Shown: in pieces, positions 21,540-33,395 of the stretch
Numbering within the stretch: position 1 is the stretch's first letter
Layout of the letters: each line of letters begins with the position of its first letter
NCBI GenBank assembly: GCA_963965975.1
Contig: OZ014413.1
Span: forward strand, 6,641,501-6,705,500
Origin: Xestospongia bergquistia
Taxonomy: Eukaryota; Porifera; Demospongiae; Haplosclerida; Petrosiidae
Reading direction: 5' to 3'
Length of the DNA: 64,000 nucleotides
The notes under the pieces: model-generated
The model's input: the letters and a program-made list of their open reading frames with translations, nothing else
What the model was told of the DNA's origin: nothing
The model's database searches: none
Position numbers and translations under genes: made by a program

Positions 21540-23353
21540 CTCGTTACCTACTCTGCTTCATGTAGCTATCCCAATGCTTGTAAAGCTAAATGTAAAGAGT
21601 GCTCTCAATTTTATAAGTTCACTAAGTCAAGCAAAGGTAACCTTTTAAAACACCTTCAAAACTCTCACGGCCAGCTGTTATAGATGCACAGGGAGAAAAA
21701 GCAACAGTCTGTTGAAGGTCAGAGTATTCTTGATAGCAATGCCCAGTTATCGAGGAGAGCGCGAAAGAATTTCAAGAGCCAAGATGTTATCCTAACAACA
21801 TCACTCGTTAGAAATCTTGTTGGTTCTGATGGACTGCCACTACAAGTAGCTGAACAGGAGTGGTTCCACCGATTCATGGCTGATGTTAAGACACGGTTTC
21901 AGCCTGTTTCCAGAGTAGTTGTCAAGAAAAGGTTACAAGTGTTGTATCAGAAAGAAAGGGATCAAATGCTTGACTTCTGGACTGGTGAGACCGTAGGAGT
22001 TTTATGGGCTGTACTGTCCATTACATTAGTGAGAAAATGTTAAAACATCATACGCTATTTTTCAAGGAAGTACCTCCACCCCATACATCAGAAAATTAAT
22101 GTTAGAAATAATTTTGAATATCAACTTGACCATTTAAATGTTACTAGCATTGTTGTAGTGACAGACAATGCCGCTAATATGAAGTTTGCTTTTCACATGG
22201 CTGCTGATGACAATGATGACACACCAGAATTTGATGATAGTTATAGTGACATGCATGAGGACGATGAGAATGAGTTTGTTGAATCACTTGAAGGCTGGAC
22301 AGTTACTCCAATTCACTTTGATGGTTGGATAGGATGTGCAGCTCACAAGCTTCAGTTGGTTGTGCACATGGGATACAAAGAACTGTTGGTCTTTAGAAGA
22401 GTTCAAGTTGCCTTTCGTAAGCCTAAATCTATTTGTACTCTCTCTCGTCAGCCAAGCCATCTTAAATATGCATTATCTGCCAGAATACCGATTCCAAACG
22501 AGACTAGATGGAATTCATTTTTACGTCTTCATGAGCATATTTTGAAACACTTTGACAATATTAATGCAGCAATAAACACAGTTAATAAGCAAAGTTTGAT
22601 ACTTTTGTCAGCCGACAAGGATAATCTTTCTAAAGTTGTTTATGTAATGTAGTTGTTTGCCAAAGCAACTGACCTCTTTCAAGCAGAGAAGAAGCCTACA
22701 TCTGGCTCTGTTATACCAATCATTGATTCATTAGAAAATGCTCTATTAAGCATGGAAAGAGAAACACCAGCAATCAATGGTTTGTGTGAGATCCTCTTAA
22801 ATGGCTTACAACATCATTTCTCACACTACTGGAATCTAAGATACATCAGATTGCTACAGCTCTGGATCCTCACATAAAACTTACTTTTGCAGACAATGAT
22901 AATCCTAGGAAGTTTTTCATATTTTCATCAACCATTGTCAAACAGCACATCCAGTCATTTCTTACATCTCCTTCATCAGAACCAGTACCAATAACACCAG
23001 TACCTGCTGCAGTTGAGGACAACAATGGTGCTAAATGATGACGACTTTTGGATTATAGTTTTAATTCTCAATCTTAATTTGAAAACTCTAGGAGTCCAGG
23101 TAATCAAGCAAATGTTGAATTAAATACTTACCTGGATAGTCTAACTGTAAATACAGACCCAGTATCTTTTTGGTCAGAGAGACCAGAAACCAGCCTATGC
23201 ACAATTGCTTTCCAGTTACTATCAGTGCCATCAAGTTCTGCTCCTGTTGAGTGTCTCTTTTCTAAGGCTGGTATATTGCTCAGTCAATGGGGAACAAGAC
23301 TTAACAGTATACACTTGGAACAATTGCTTTTTTCAAATAATTTGTTTTGTTGA
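21540..23353 (+). mobile_element. hAT transposase with BED finger, broken
   Basis: The plus strand begins with a BED-type finger (KAKCKECSQFYKF ... LLKHLQNSHG, 21580-21680). An N-terminal helical region follows (21684-21990), ending MLDFWTGETVG, where hAT enzymes have the first catalytic Asp block. Next come VVVTDNAANMKFAF (22150), an acidic insert, WIGCAAHKLQLVVHMGY (22330), and NETRWNSFLRLHEHILKHF (22497). The C-terminal dimerisation segment LLSVPSSSAPVECLFSKAGI ends at 23353. Stops at 22043, 22650 and 22875 and a lost segment after WTGETVG show it is dead. It runs opposite to the neighbouring MULE and USP-Ulp1 genes and may have cut off the start of the latter. Confidence 0.85.
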
Positions 23354-23600
23354 TTCATTAATTGTGATTGATTGCTTTTTCATCAAAGATTGAAAACATT
23401 ACAAAGTAGATGATAATAGATGATAGAAGGGATCCTAATACAAGTAGATACATGGAATAAATTGTCAAAGTAAATGTAGATATATGGTAGATGAATGTTG
23501 AGTAGAAGGTGCAATGTGTGACAATGATTATTCTTACCATATAAGGACAATGTGTTGTCATTGTTTTGATTGTTTATTTGATAATTAGTGTGATAGTAAA

Positions 23601-25289
23601 ATGGCTGATGAAGTTACTCCATTAGTCTCTTCTTTCAATGCTTCTAAAAATGTTGTAGCTCTATCTCATTTTACAAGGTGTCGATCATCTTTTGTGCGAT
23701 CAAAAGGGGCCATTGTAGCCATTGTATGGAGTGTTCTGCTAGTAACAGCACCTGGTATCACTGTATTGCTCTCTAATCAATTCCCAACAAACTTTTTTAA
23801 CTTATCTCCTGCGACACATGTGATAATGGCAGTACTATGTCTTATTGTTCCAGCCCTAGGATTACTAGGTGAAAAGTGGACAAGATATAATGTTTTAATG
23901 TTTGGGTCAGTAACAATGTCTATTTCATATACTCTTGTGTTAGGACTTATAATGCTTAATCAATTTATTGATATAAGTAGTACAGTTCTACTAATTGTTC
24001 TAGTTATAGCTTGTTGTCCTTACTTTTTTGGTTTGATGTTGTTTATAGCTAACATGATTCAGTTTGGTACTGATCAATTGCCATTTGCATCTTCTGAACA
24101 ACTAAGAAATTTTATTTATTGGAATTTTTGGCCTTTCTATCTCACCAGTACTATAATCTTGTTTGTTCTTTCAGTTGTCACGAGCTTGGTTGTCCAGAAT
24201 GTTAGCTTGTGCATTACTAGCTTTTTGTTTGGTTCAACTCTCATTGCTATTGGTGTTGGCTTCTTGTCTGTTTGTTGTTTTAAACATCACTTGATAATTG
24301 AGCCAGCTCAACACAACAATCCAGTCAAACTTATCTGGAGAGTAGTGAGATATGCTTTAAAAAATAAAGCCTCAGTGAATCCCAGTGCCTTTACATATGG
24401 AGAATCTCCTCCCTCTAGACTAGACCTAGCTAAGGAGAGATATGGAGGACCATTTACCACTGGTCAAGTGGAAGATGTAAAGAGTTTTTTGTACATATTA
24501 AGTGTTCTGCTAACATCATATGGAATTTCTTTTATAGGATTTTCTTCAAATCTGTCAAACCAATACTTGGCTGTTTTAAACCTAGGAGGTAATAGGACAG
24601 CTACTTTTACTGAAAGAATGATCCTGCAGTTTCCACTTACAATACCTTACTTTGTTTTTGCTATGTATATTTTAACTTCTCAACTTTTAATTTTTCCTTT
24701 TTTCTCTCGCTTCATTCCAAGTATGTTGAAACGTATATGGATTGGACTAGTGGGTATTTTATTACAGTTAGTTATCACAACTGTTATTGTTTATATAGTC
24801 AATAAAGATATTACTAGAGGTTTTGATAGCATTGTATGTCTTGAGATGACAGGGCATAATTCATCTTATTATGATGCAGGAATGGGGATATTTACTATAC
24901 CTTATCTTGTCGTGATTCTAGCACAGTTCTTATCAGGTATTAGCTCAGTTGTTGTGGCTGTGACAGGGTTTGAATTCATATTGGCTCAAGGTCCTCGAAA
25001 TATGCAAGGCTTATTAATTGGATTATGGCTTACGGAAGGTAATGTATTTTTTTCTATTAATAATTCTTTCTGTTATTGGGAATATTATGCTATTATCACT
25101 ATTCTTGCATTGATATCAGTCATTGTTTATACTATTGCTGCATATAAATACAAGTACAGACAACGTAATGAGCTATCTGATGTTAATGAGAGAATTATTA
25201 TTACAGAATATACTGAAAGACAACTCTTTCGGAACATAGACTTGGAAGATCAGCTACATTATGACATTGACTCAATCAATGTGAACTAA
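23601..25289 (+). CDS. POT/PTR2-family (SLC15-like) membrane transporter, 562 residues, single exon
   Basis: An intact, intronless frame with about 12 hydrophobic helices. POT-family marks are clear: NMIQFGTDQL at residues 151-160 (the NxxxFGxDQ motif that follows helix 4/5), the long loop SRLDLAKERYGGPF (272-285) then QVEDVKSF before helix 7, and FEFILAQGPRNMQG with GLWL (457-476) before the last helices. POT carriers move di- and tripeptides, nitrate or related solutes with protons. The ExxER motif that sits in helix 1 of proton-coupled members is not present here; that helix reads IVAIVWSVLLVTAPG. Substrate is therefore unknown. The start is the ATG at 23601, followed by an acidic leucine motif DEVTPL. 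The C-terminal tail (520-562) is charged. It is the most divergent POT copy in the window and keeps the Gly of FGTDQ that the others replace by Ser. Confidence 0.85.
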   Translation: MADEVTPLVSSFNASKNVVALSHFTRCRSSFVRSKGAIVAIVWSVLLVTAPGITVLLSNQFPTNFFNLSPATHVIMAVLCLIVPALGLLGEKWTRYNVLMFGSVTMSISYTLVLGLIMLNQFIDISSTVLLIVLVIACCPYFFGLMLFIANMIQFGTDQLPFASSEQLRNFIYWNFWPFYLTSTIILFVLSVVTSLVVQNVSLCITSFLFGSTLIAIGVGFLSVCCFKHHLIIEPAQHNNPVKLIWRVVRYALKNKASVNPSAFTYGESPPSRLDLAKERYGGPFTTGQVEDVKSFLYILSVLLTSYGISFIGFSSNLSNQYLAVLNLGGNRTATFTERMILQFPLTIPYFVFAMYILTSQLLIFPFFSRFIPSMLKRIWIGLVGILLQLVITTVIVYIVNKDITRGFDSIVCLEMTGHNSSYYDAGMGIFTIPYLVVILAQFLSGISSVVVAVTGFEFILAQGPRNMQGLLIGLWLTEGNVFFSINNSFCYWEYYAIITILALISVIVYTIAAYKYKYRQRNELSDVNERIIITEYTERQLFRNIDLEDQLHYDIDSINVN

Positions 25290-25950
25290 TACTTTTTTGC
25301 CTTCCATATTAATATTATTGTCTAATCAACTTGAATATTTTTTGAATGTGTAATATAAAAATACTATTGTTTACTATACTCAAAAATATGTAAATTTAAG
25401 TTTATTATAATAAAAAACCTTTTTAATTATTGTGATGTTTGCAGATTATTCAAGTGTTAGAAGGTTTAAAAATTTGTAGTCTTGTATGTGTTTTCAAAAA
25501 AGGTTTGGAATCTGTGACGCATTGTACTCCAATAATTTCCTACCTTAATTGTTGTTTTATGTACTGCCATTTTAAACTTTTAAGACAATCAATGCTAAGG
25601 CTATTAGTGCTAGGGATGTTTCATGATAAAGAGAACTACCAACAAAATTTCTGTGGCATTGTATATATTAGAGATAGAAACTAGTGCAGTTGAATTAATC
25701 TTAAACAAATTATCTTCACTTGGTCCTCTCCCAGCTAACTTGATTCCTGTCCTAGTGTACGAGCCTATTTTCTTACAAAACCATCACTGGTACTCAATAG
25801 CCCCATTTTGGGGATCTACAAACAACAATCATCCTTCTACACTCCTTTAAAACATCATGTCATTGGTTCAGAGTAAAAAAATTAATATTTCAGAAGTTCG
25901 GAAAGGCTGTTATGATATTTGCATGATCAAAAGTGATCCAGTGAACAACA
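25290..25950. other. Downstream of POT gene, no gene seen
   Basis: An AATAAA-like signal (ATAATAAAAAACC near 25410) could end the POT transcript. Short frames at 25439-25850 show no recognisable domain. Confidence 0.3.
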
Positions 25951-25956
25951 CAAAAC

Positions 25957-26125
25957 TGTCTCTCACACCAACAGTAGTTAGTGACACACACTACCCAATG
26001 AAGTGTGAACTATAATGAGTATATTCACCACACAAATTCTCTCTCACACTGACAATTAGTGTGTTAACCACACCATTCTATGAAGTGTGAGCAATATTTA
26101 GTGTGTCGTTCACACTTTCATTTTA
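25957..26125. repeat. Diverged tandem dimer, about 82-base unit, with GTGTGA/TCACAC blocks
   Basis: Two units, from about 25957 and 26039, share the order CTCTCACAC, TTAGTG, a purine gap, ATGAAGTGTGA and a final CACAC block. Both contain inverted GTGTGA/TCACAC elements. Confidence 0.5.
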
Positions 26126-26425
26126 AAGGGAATAAGCAACAGAAAGAAATGTTGTAAACCATGTTGCTGGTTTATTTCTAATTGTTTGTTAGCAATAATA
26201 TGTATCCTTTATCTACTTTATATAGCTTTCTCAAAAAATACTCTGTTTTTTGTTCATGTATCATTCAGCTTGACAATTGTGTTTTTTCATTATTGTTATG
26301 ACTTTCATTATTACACAACTATACTATATGGATGTTTATTTGAAGATCACACAGGATATGGGCAGGTCTCTTTACAAATAACTTTATTTAGAGTCTCAAG
26401 TTGGTATGTTAATTGACATAAACTT

Positions 26426-26940
26426 TAAGATTGGCAAAGCTTAAATGTTCACATGTAGGGTAATCAATTTTCAAAACATAACAATTAGTAATGAATAAAT
26501 ATTCTAAGTCTATGTCCCACAATAGCTCAAAGACAAAATCAACAGTAAATATATAATCATACTTCGATAAGGCAGGGAAGAGGGATTGCTGAGTTGATTT
26601 TGTTAATCTCCGACCCTGACAATAATGTCACTTAAAATTGCCAAACTGGCAAGAATCTGCAATGACAATTCCCTTTTATTGTCTTTAAACATTGCATGAC
26701 TGACAATAACATCTAGAAAAGACTCAAAGATCTTGAAAGATATATAACTCAAAACACATACAACACTCATTTTGTTAATAACTATTGTGTTCTTACTTGA
26801 ATCAGAAAATAATTCATCTAACTCAATAGTCTCTGCACTATAGGCCATGCTTGATCTTATCAACCTGGTATCTCTCTTTCTTGATCCTAACTTGCACTTG
26901 ATCCTAAATATGATAGTCACATGATATAATAACACCTCAG
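26426..26940 (-). CDS. Possible exons of an unrecognised gene (copy A)
   Basis: Two minus-strand frames overlap. The first (26603-26935) includes MAYSAETIELDELFSDSS, with a GTAAGA donor right after it. The second, 26426-26615, is open and reads STQQSLFPAL, DYIFTVDFVFELLWDIDLEY and FITNCYVLKIDYPTCEHLSF. The same two frames are preserved in copy B at 36662-37170. The second has a leucine/asparagine rhythm that could be a leucine-rich or beta-helix repeat, but no family is certain. Confidence 0.3.
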
Positions 26941-26944
26941 CATA

Positions 26945-27395
26945 GTAACATAAAAGAGGGTAAGATAAAATAAAGTATCAAATGTGCCTCAAATATGAAC
27001 TCCTATACATACTATGTTTTGATAGCTGTTTCTTCAATGAATGTGCTTATATAAAGATACAGACAGTCCGAAATTGACTCTTACTCTCCATTACAGTTCA
27101 AATTATTGATATGAATATACCACTATAGACACATACCAGCGAGTTTTTGTGTTGTACAAAATTATAATCAAAATGTTATGACAACCCCACTTATAAAGCA
27201 GCACTTTGGTTCAATAGTAACTGAAAATAATTTTATCGTAAGAATAGACTATTATTATTATTATTATATAACATGTGCTGTCTGTCAACAAGTATAGACA
27301 AATACAACTATGTAGTACATTCTATAATATATAATAGAGGTATACATACAATAGTTTTAGTTAGGAATGATGACAATACAGTAGCATATCAAACA
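26945..27395. other. Intergenic, with a short ATT microsatellite
   Basis: ATT repeats lie near 27250-27268. No exon seen. Confidence 0.4.
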
Positions 27396-27399
27396 AATA

Positions 27400-28270
27400 A
27401 TACCAATGTTTTAGTTGTCAATCAGTAGTACTTTTATGCTCATGTCTACTTATTATTGCAATGAGCACTACTGATATTGATTCTGGACATAAACTAGCTG
27501 ATTATAATCCCATTTCTTTTATCTCTAATATTGCCTAATATTAATTTTCTTTCATTCCCATTTTTTAGTCTGCTAGCTGATGTAAAGACAGGTAGATATA
27601 TGACTATTATCACTGGTGTATATTTCTCATTTATGTCTTGGATATTCAGTGGATTAACATTAATTGCTGATTTATATTTTCACTTAAAACTCCTATATTT
27701 ATCATTACTATCATTATCTTCATTTTTACAATTCATTGAATACTGAAGTATTCACTCCAATCTCGTCCAATACAATATTGATCAAAAAGTGGGAGATTCA
27801 GCTGATGAATTAAGTGCTATCATAATTATATTGGCACGTTATCAGTAGATTATTAATTAATGTTTTTATTTGAGTTGGACAGTGTCTGATTAAATGCAAA
27901 GTTTTTAATAGTGACCTATATACTATCAGGTATAAATGTGTCTGCAGTCATTGTCAATAATTTTCTCTTCAAACACTGGCTGGATACTACACTTCACAAT
28001 ATTAATCCTGTTAAAGTAATTGCTAAAGTACTAAACTATGCTAGAAAGAACAAATACCCAAGAAATCATAGTGCCTTGACTTACTGGGATGAAAACAATC
28101 CTTCATGGCTAGATTTGGGTAAATAGAAATATGGAGGATCTTTCTATGAGGAGCAAGTAGAAAATGTCAAGACTTTTCTATGACTGATACCATTGCTCAT
28201 TCGTGTAGTAGGAGGTCATTTATTTGACAATCTTAAATGGACAAGTTCCTTTTATAAATATAATCATTGA
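27400..28270 (+). pseudogene. POT-family relic (copy A)
   Basis: Pieces on the plus strand align in order to the intact gene at 56666: FYAHVYLLLQ (27430), FFSLLADVKTGRYMTIITGV (27561-27620), VQYNIDQKVGDSADELSAI (27765-27825), then KHWLDTT, NPVKVIAKVLNYARKNKYPR and PSWLDLG (27970-28126), and EEQVENVKTFL (28150). Helices after this are absent. Several stops and shifts break it. Copy B of the duplication carries the same relic cut shorter. Confidence 0.8.
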
Positions 28271-28689
28271 ATTTAGTCATATACTTTATTTTCTATGGTT
28301 TTTTCTTCATAAAATTGTTGATATAGCTAAATCCTTTAACTTCAGTGACAAAGTTAATGTCAAAGCTTATACTTAGTAAATGAAATGATGATTGGTATAT
28401 CTATTATCAAATTAAGACATGAAGACAACTGACCATCCACAAAAATTCAGTACATTCACTGAGAGCAGTATTTCTAATTTACTTTATATATTCTAACGAT
28501 ATATCTTTAGTTTAACAAATATATTACAAATATTTATAAGATAATAGCTCTGGGGTTGATAATTAAATTGATTGATATTTTTAGTTTCAGTATAAGTATT
28601 AACAAATGATTGAAGAAGCTATGCAACACAACCAATATGTAATGATTGTAACAAAAAAAAAATAATACTGTTTTGATTGCTGGTGTGTT

Positions 28690-28900
28690 TATTTAATTAA
28701 TATTGATTGTTTATCAAATGCTAGAACTAATAATAATATTCCTAAAAATAAACATAATGTTGTTAATAATAATGTACCTATGGAATGGACTTTTTATCAA
28801 ATGTTAGAATTGATAATGAAATTATGGTTGTCAATAGATAAAATCATCATTAGTTCTAACATTTGATAAGCAGTCAATTCCATAGGTACATTATTAGAAA
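28690..28900. repeat. Inverted repeat with about 45-base arms
   Basis: The arm at 28769-28815 (AATGTACCTATGGAATGGAC ... ATCAAATGTTAGAATTGAT) is matched by the reverse complement of 28850-28895. A loop of about 35 bases separates them. A third partial copy (TTATCAAATGCTAGAACTAA) lies near 28711. It could fold to a hairpin or be the core of a small MITE. It lies in the part deleted from copy B. Confidence 0.75.
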
Positions 28901-29039
28901 AAAATAGAATTTTGTTTATTTTCAATTGGTATCAAAATGTTTGTTACATGCAACTTATATATTGAGATACAATATGGTGACCTTAAATATGGTGACCTGG
29001 GCAAATTAGGGTATATTTGATTAGTTGATACATACCAGT

Positions 29040-32000
29040 GAGGCCGTTTTAGTGGAGTGAAATAGAAGTACATGTACTAACTGTAAACCAAGGACAACTA
29101 TCACAGTCACTATCATTAATATATGATGGGAGTGTCCTCCATACTTAATTTTATCATATGATGTACATCATTGGATATATAGACCTCAGCGTAAGTTATT
29201 ACATTAATTAATTAAATAAGTAGGCTTGAAAAAGAAAGGTGTACAACATTAACTAGTAGAGGAGTCAGTTATTTTGTTGGAAAGCCTAGTAAAAAATGGT
29301 AAAGAATAATATAGACAGCAACAAATAATAGGTCGAGTAGTGGCAAAACAAAACTGAGACCAACTATCATTAAATCTGTCATCCTATTGTAAACACATGG
29401 AGAATGTATGGCTCAACATTCACAGTGCCTATATATATATAAACACACCTTTTTCTGAATCATGTATAAAAGCAATATTAATGCATGAAGGATTAATACT
29501 TAATTATTATTTCAGGATGATGCATTGTTGAACTTAAAGCAGCAAACTTTAACATTCGATTGTGATTGGTAAAGAAGAAGAACAACATAAGTGTAATGTT
29601 TTATACTTTGTAAGTGAAGACTGTCATATTTAATATATTTCAATTACTTAATTGGTTATTAATCGAGTTATATAATTTTAAAATACAGTAAGAAGTATTT
29701 CACTATCATTTTAACAGAAATATCAAACCTAATTCTTCCATTCATTTATTTGCAATTTAATTACAGACCTTATATTTAAATGTCAATACTTATTAACTTG
29801 TGTCATAGTATAAAACTTTTCATGTTGTTCTTCTTCTCTACCAAACATTGAATAACTCTACTTTACGTGTTTAGTATATAGCCTCTAGCAAAACTGGTTT
29901 TAATTGTTGAAAATGAATTGATTCTTTAAGTAGAACAATTTAACACATTATGTGCTGTTAAATTGAAATTTATTAATTCCACAATGACATTAGCCAATTT
30001 ATGAGAATCTGATTTTTATTAATATGCTTTTCAGTGTATAGTGTATAAGGTTATAAGCACCAATATATACTGAATAGGTGGGTAGGTCCACATATATGTT
30101 ATGAGGTGTATCTCCTGTGAGATAAGTTTGTTCATCTGTTGCTCAAGTACTCATTAGCCTTGAGTATATGTAGTTTCACAGTATACACGTGCTAGTAATT
30201 CTGTTAGTATAATCCTCCTATAATAAACTATGATTTTCTGTTGTGATATTTAAATTGTGCTTAGTTTTAGGATATTTCCATATATGCATATTATGAAATA
30301 AATAATATTACTTATGAATAAGCCGGCAAAGAGAAACAGCAGAAAAGGTTAAAATTATACTCAGAAAGACAATCTATTATTTATTCAAGATGCCTGTCTC
30401 TAGATTGAATACATAAATAATAAATATAAAAAACTCTAATAGATGATTTAATAAAGTAGTGATATCTTAACACATCTAGCAGACAACAAAAAGCAGCTTG
30501 ACCATAAAATATAATTTCGTTTTGTGTACCAAGTTTTAATTAAGGTCTGATAACAAATAACAAGTAAATAGTTCTATTCTTATAGAAAACATTGTATTAG
30601 TCTATGATCAAGAACAATAAAGACTTAATTAAAGGTTCAGATGGTTTAATAAAAGAATCCATTATTTGAGTTAGTTTCAAAAGAGACACATCATATTAAA
30701 TAAACTGATAAGTGCACATTAACAGTTATGTCTTCATTTTACAATTATTTGTATCTTTATAATATTACTAGCCAACTTTATGGGAGTGTTGGTGATTCTA
30801 ATATTTAATAAAGTTAGTTCTAGTTAATAATTTTGAAATTTGAATGATAAAGAAATGAGAGCATAACCATTGTACAGCTAGTTATATAGTACCACTACAT
30901 TTCTTTTGACTTTGAGGTTTGGAGTTAATTGTTATGTTTAAGTGGTACTAATTGACAATCTAACTTTATAAAAAAAATTCTGACATTTTAGAGATTTCAA
31001 AAATGTTTTTGGATAAGCCTTAATATTTCATATTCTGCTAGTTTTATCATTTGTTGCTATGGAATATTGAAATAATGTATTAATTATTGATACATGCATG
31101 TCATCATGTTGATATTACCACACAATTTCTGTTGTAGCACTAGTAGGGGAAATGTGAATGAGATACAAATGTTACATCTTAGGTTCATTGACCCATTTTA
31201 TGTACAATGATGCTAGAATGTCAGAAAAAAAACTATAAGGCACCTTTAAAATATGATAAACAGATTTGTTATAATAAATCATTTAATTGATTGTTGGTGG
31301 CCTGTAATTGTTTTTTGAATAAATTGTTCTGTAACTAATATTCTCAAGATAAATTCATATTAAGTTAACTTTCAAGAGCTAGCATTGACTATTAGCATTT
31401 AAACGTGAATTATAATTAGTATTAATAAATGTATACAATGTTTTGAGATTATTTTTCAGTAATATATGAAATATGTGATTTGATGTAAATGTTATTATAC
31501 AAAACATACACATTCACTTTTATAAATTACAAGTATCTAGACTGTGTTTGTTTTACTAATACTAATAAAATTGAAATTTGTACTATCAGTAACAGTAATC
31601 ATAACTATTACGAAGATAGTAAGTGTTAAATTACTAACTTTGTTATACATTAATATACATTGCATTTCTATTTCTTACAAGACTGTTTGATAATTGTCAT
31701 CATTTGTCATAGCTAGCCATTTGGCAAATTTCTTTAATGGAAGCCACAATGACTTGTTGTAGGATGAAGTGCAAAAATGTTTGTATTTGCTACAAAGGAA
31801 CTGACAACAAGCATAATTCTAATAACTAGTACTATTAATATAAGGATTTTTTTAACAGGACTTATTAATAATCGCTGGAATAAATGTTGTAATCAATGTT
31901 ATAAGAGTTAGAGGCATCACTAATATGTATGTCAGACATGTGTAAAATGCCTAACAATTTTTAATATCCATGTAATGAAGAATTAGGCCACTTCCAATGC

Positions 32001-32560
32001 TTTTCTTATTATTTTGGTACACTTCTACATAATAGCTGAATCAGACATATTAACACTATTAATATTAGAGTTATATAAATTTATACCAATCATAGCAAAC
32101 TCATATGAGTAGTAGATGTTTTCTTCACTCATAATGACCTGACAATGAACAAAGACTAAGACAGTAGCATAAGATAAATTTTAATACAGAGTCAAACTAT
32201 TGAGATATTCAGTCATTCTAGTATCTTATTGGTTGTGAGATACATACCACAATTCTTAAATATCAATTTTTCTAGAGACACTCTAGTGTTAAAGAAAGAC
32301 AGATTCTTAAAGATTGTGAAGGAAACTCTGATGTGTCATTACAAACATTATAGTCACCCATTCTGTGAGAAGTTTGCTGTATATATCAATTTTATCACTT
32401 GATAGAAGATACCATGGAAGAGGATAAAATAGACAGAGATGCTTAATGTGTTTATGTGTTTTAAATGATAAAACAAGGCATTGGGAGGACTATGCTGTGT
32501 TACATGGGTACTGCTCTAAATCTGATGATAAGTTGACATGATATGTTTCACAACAATTAC
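29040..32560 (-). pseudogene. Decayed beta-helix/multi-TM paralog (copy A)
   Basis: Three separated blocks match the intact gene at 42374-46219 in order and strand. The block 31,900-32,560 matches its N-terminal ectodomain (for example GTACTGCTCTAAATCTGATG against GTACTGTTCTAAATCAGAGG, and the shared ATGAGTAGTAGATGTT). The block 30,350-30,620 matches the first membrane helices (AGTGATATCTTAACACATCT against AATGATATCTTAACATATCA). The block 29,040-29,330 matches the middle membrane segment (ATATGATGGGAGTGTCCTCC against ATATGATGGGAATATCCTCC). The rest of the ectodomain is gone and no frame survives, so it is an old relic. Confidence 0.75.
30630..31890. other. AT-rich stretch inside the relic, no gene seen
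   Basis: About 1.26 kb with no surviving similarity to the flanking family and no exon; also present in copy B. Confidence 0.4.
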
Positions 32561-32949
32561 CTAGAAATAAAAGTACCAGGATAGTTGAGAGTAAGGGTAT
32601 TTTAAAAAGAGTTGGACTATACTAAATAATGAAGGAATTAAACCCTAAAAGTATTGATATTGTAGTTGTTTTGTTATCTTTTGCAATAACTGATATTGTT
32701 ATTACAATAACATTGAAAGTAAATGTAGATGTAATTATGTAAAATTACACAAATCCAAGTTGATCTTTCAGATTTTCCCAAATCATTCATTATTAGACTG
32801 TTAGGAATAACTTAGATGACATTTATTAATGTGATAATTATTAGAATGAGGTGTGATCCACCACCATACACCAAAATATTGTAACTAGATCTACTATTGA
32901 ATCATAACAGATTCTCACTGAGGTGAACACATCAATAAATGCTAACAAT

Positions 32950-33180
32950 GGGTTTGACTATGAGAGTTGTACAACAGTTACCAGTACATGAACTGAAGAA
33001 TGACTTATTGCGTCAAAACGCCTTAGAAGAAATGGTTGAGGATAATCAGGACAACAACTATTGTCAAGAGATAGAGTGGCAATACTAAATTGAGACCAAC
33101 TTTCCATAATTTCATCATCCCATTGTAAAAACATAGGGTAAAACCAAGATTCAGATTCAATGTCATTAATCACACACAGT
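32950..33180 (-). pseudogene. Fragment of the membrane part of a further beta-helix/multi-TM paralog (copy A)
   Basis: With one frame shift the minus strand reads FYNGMMKLWKVGLNL, LPLYLLTIVVVLIILNHF and SSVHVLVTVVQLS, matching helices 3-5 of the intact protein (FYNGMTELWKVSLNF...LVTVVHLS). It sits just 3' of the long gene. An identical copy is at 41928-42158. Confidence 0.7.
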
Positions 33181-33395
33181 GACTTTTATTAGTTAAGCCA
33201 GACTCTCATTAATTTTAAAGGATAATACCCCTCCGAATTTTATATCTACAACAAGTGTGGCTGATATTTAATTATGATCCATACAAACCAAATAAAACAT
33301 ACATACTTATATCTACTCATATATGTAAACACATACATACAAACACAATGGCAACTTATTAATAATATACACACTCAAAACTTGTTTATACATAG

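Noticed and set aside
16600-21540. Terminal inverted repeats of the MULE at about 16,690 and 21,510 (TTTAACCC...TTTTCT)
   Set aside because: Only short, AT-rich similarity; no 9-bp target duplication could be seen. Kept as a weak idea only.
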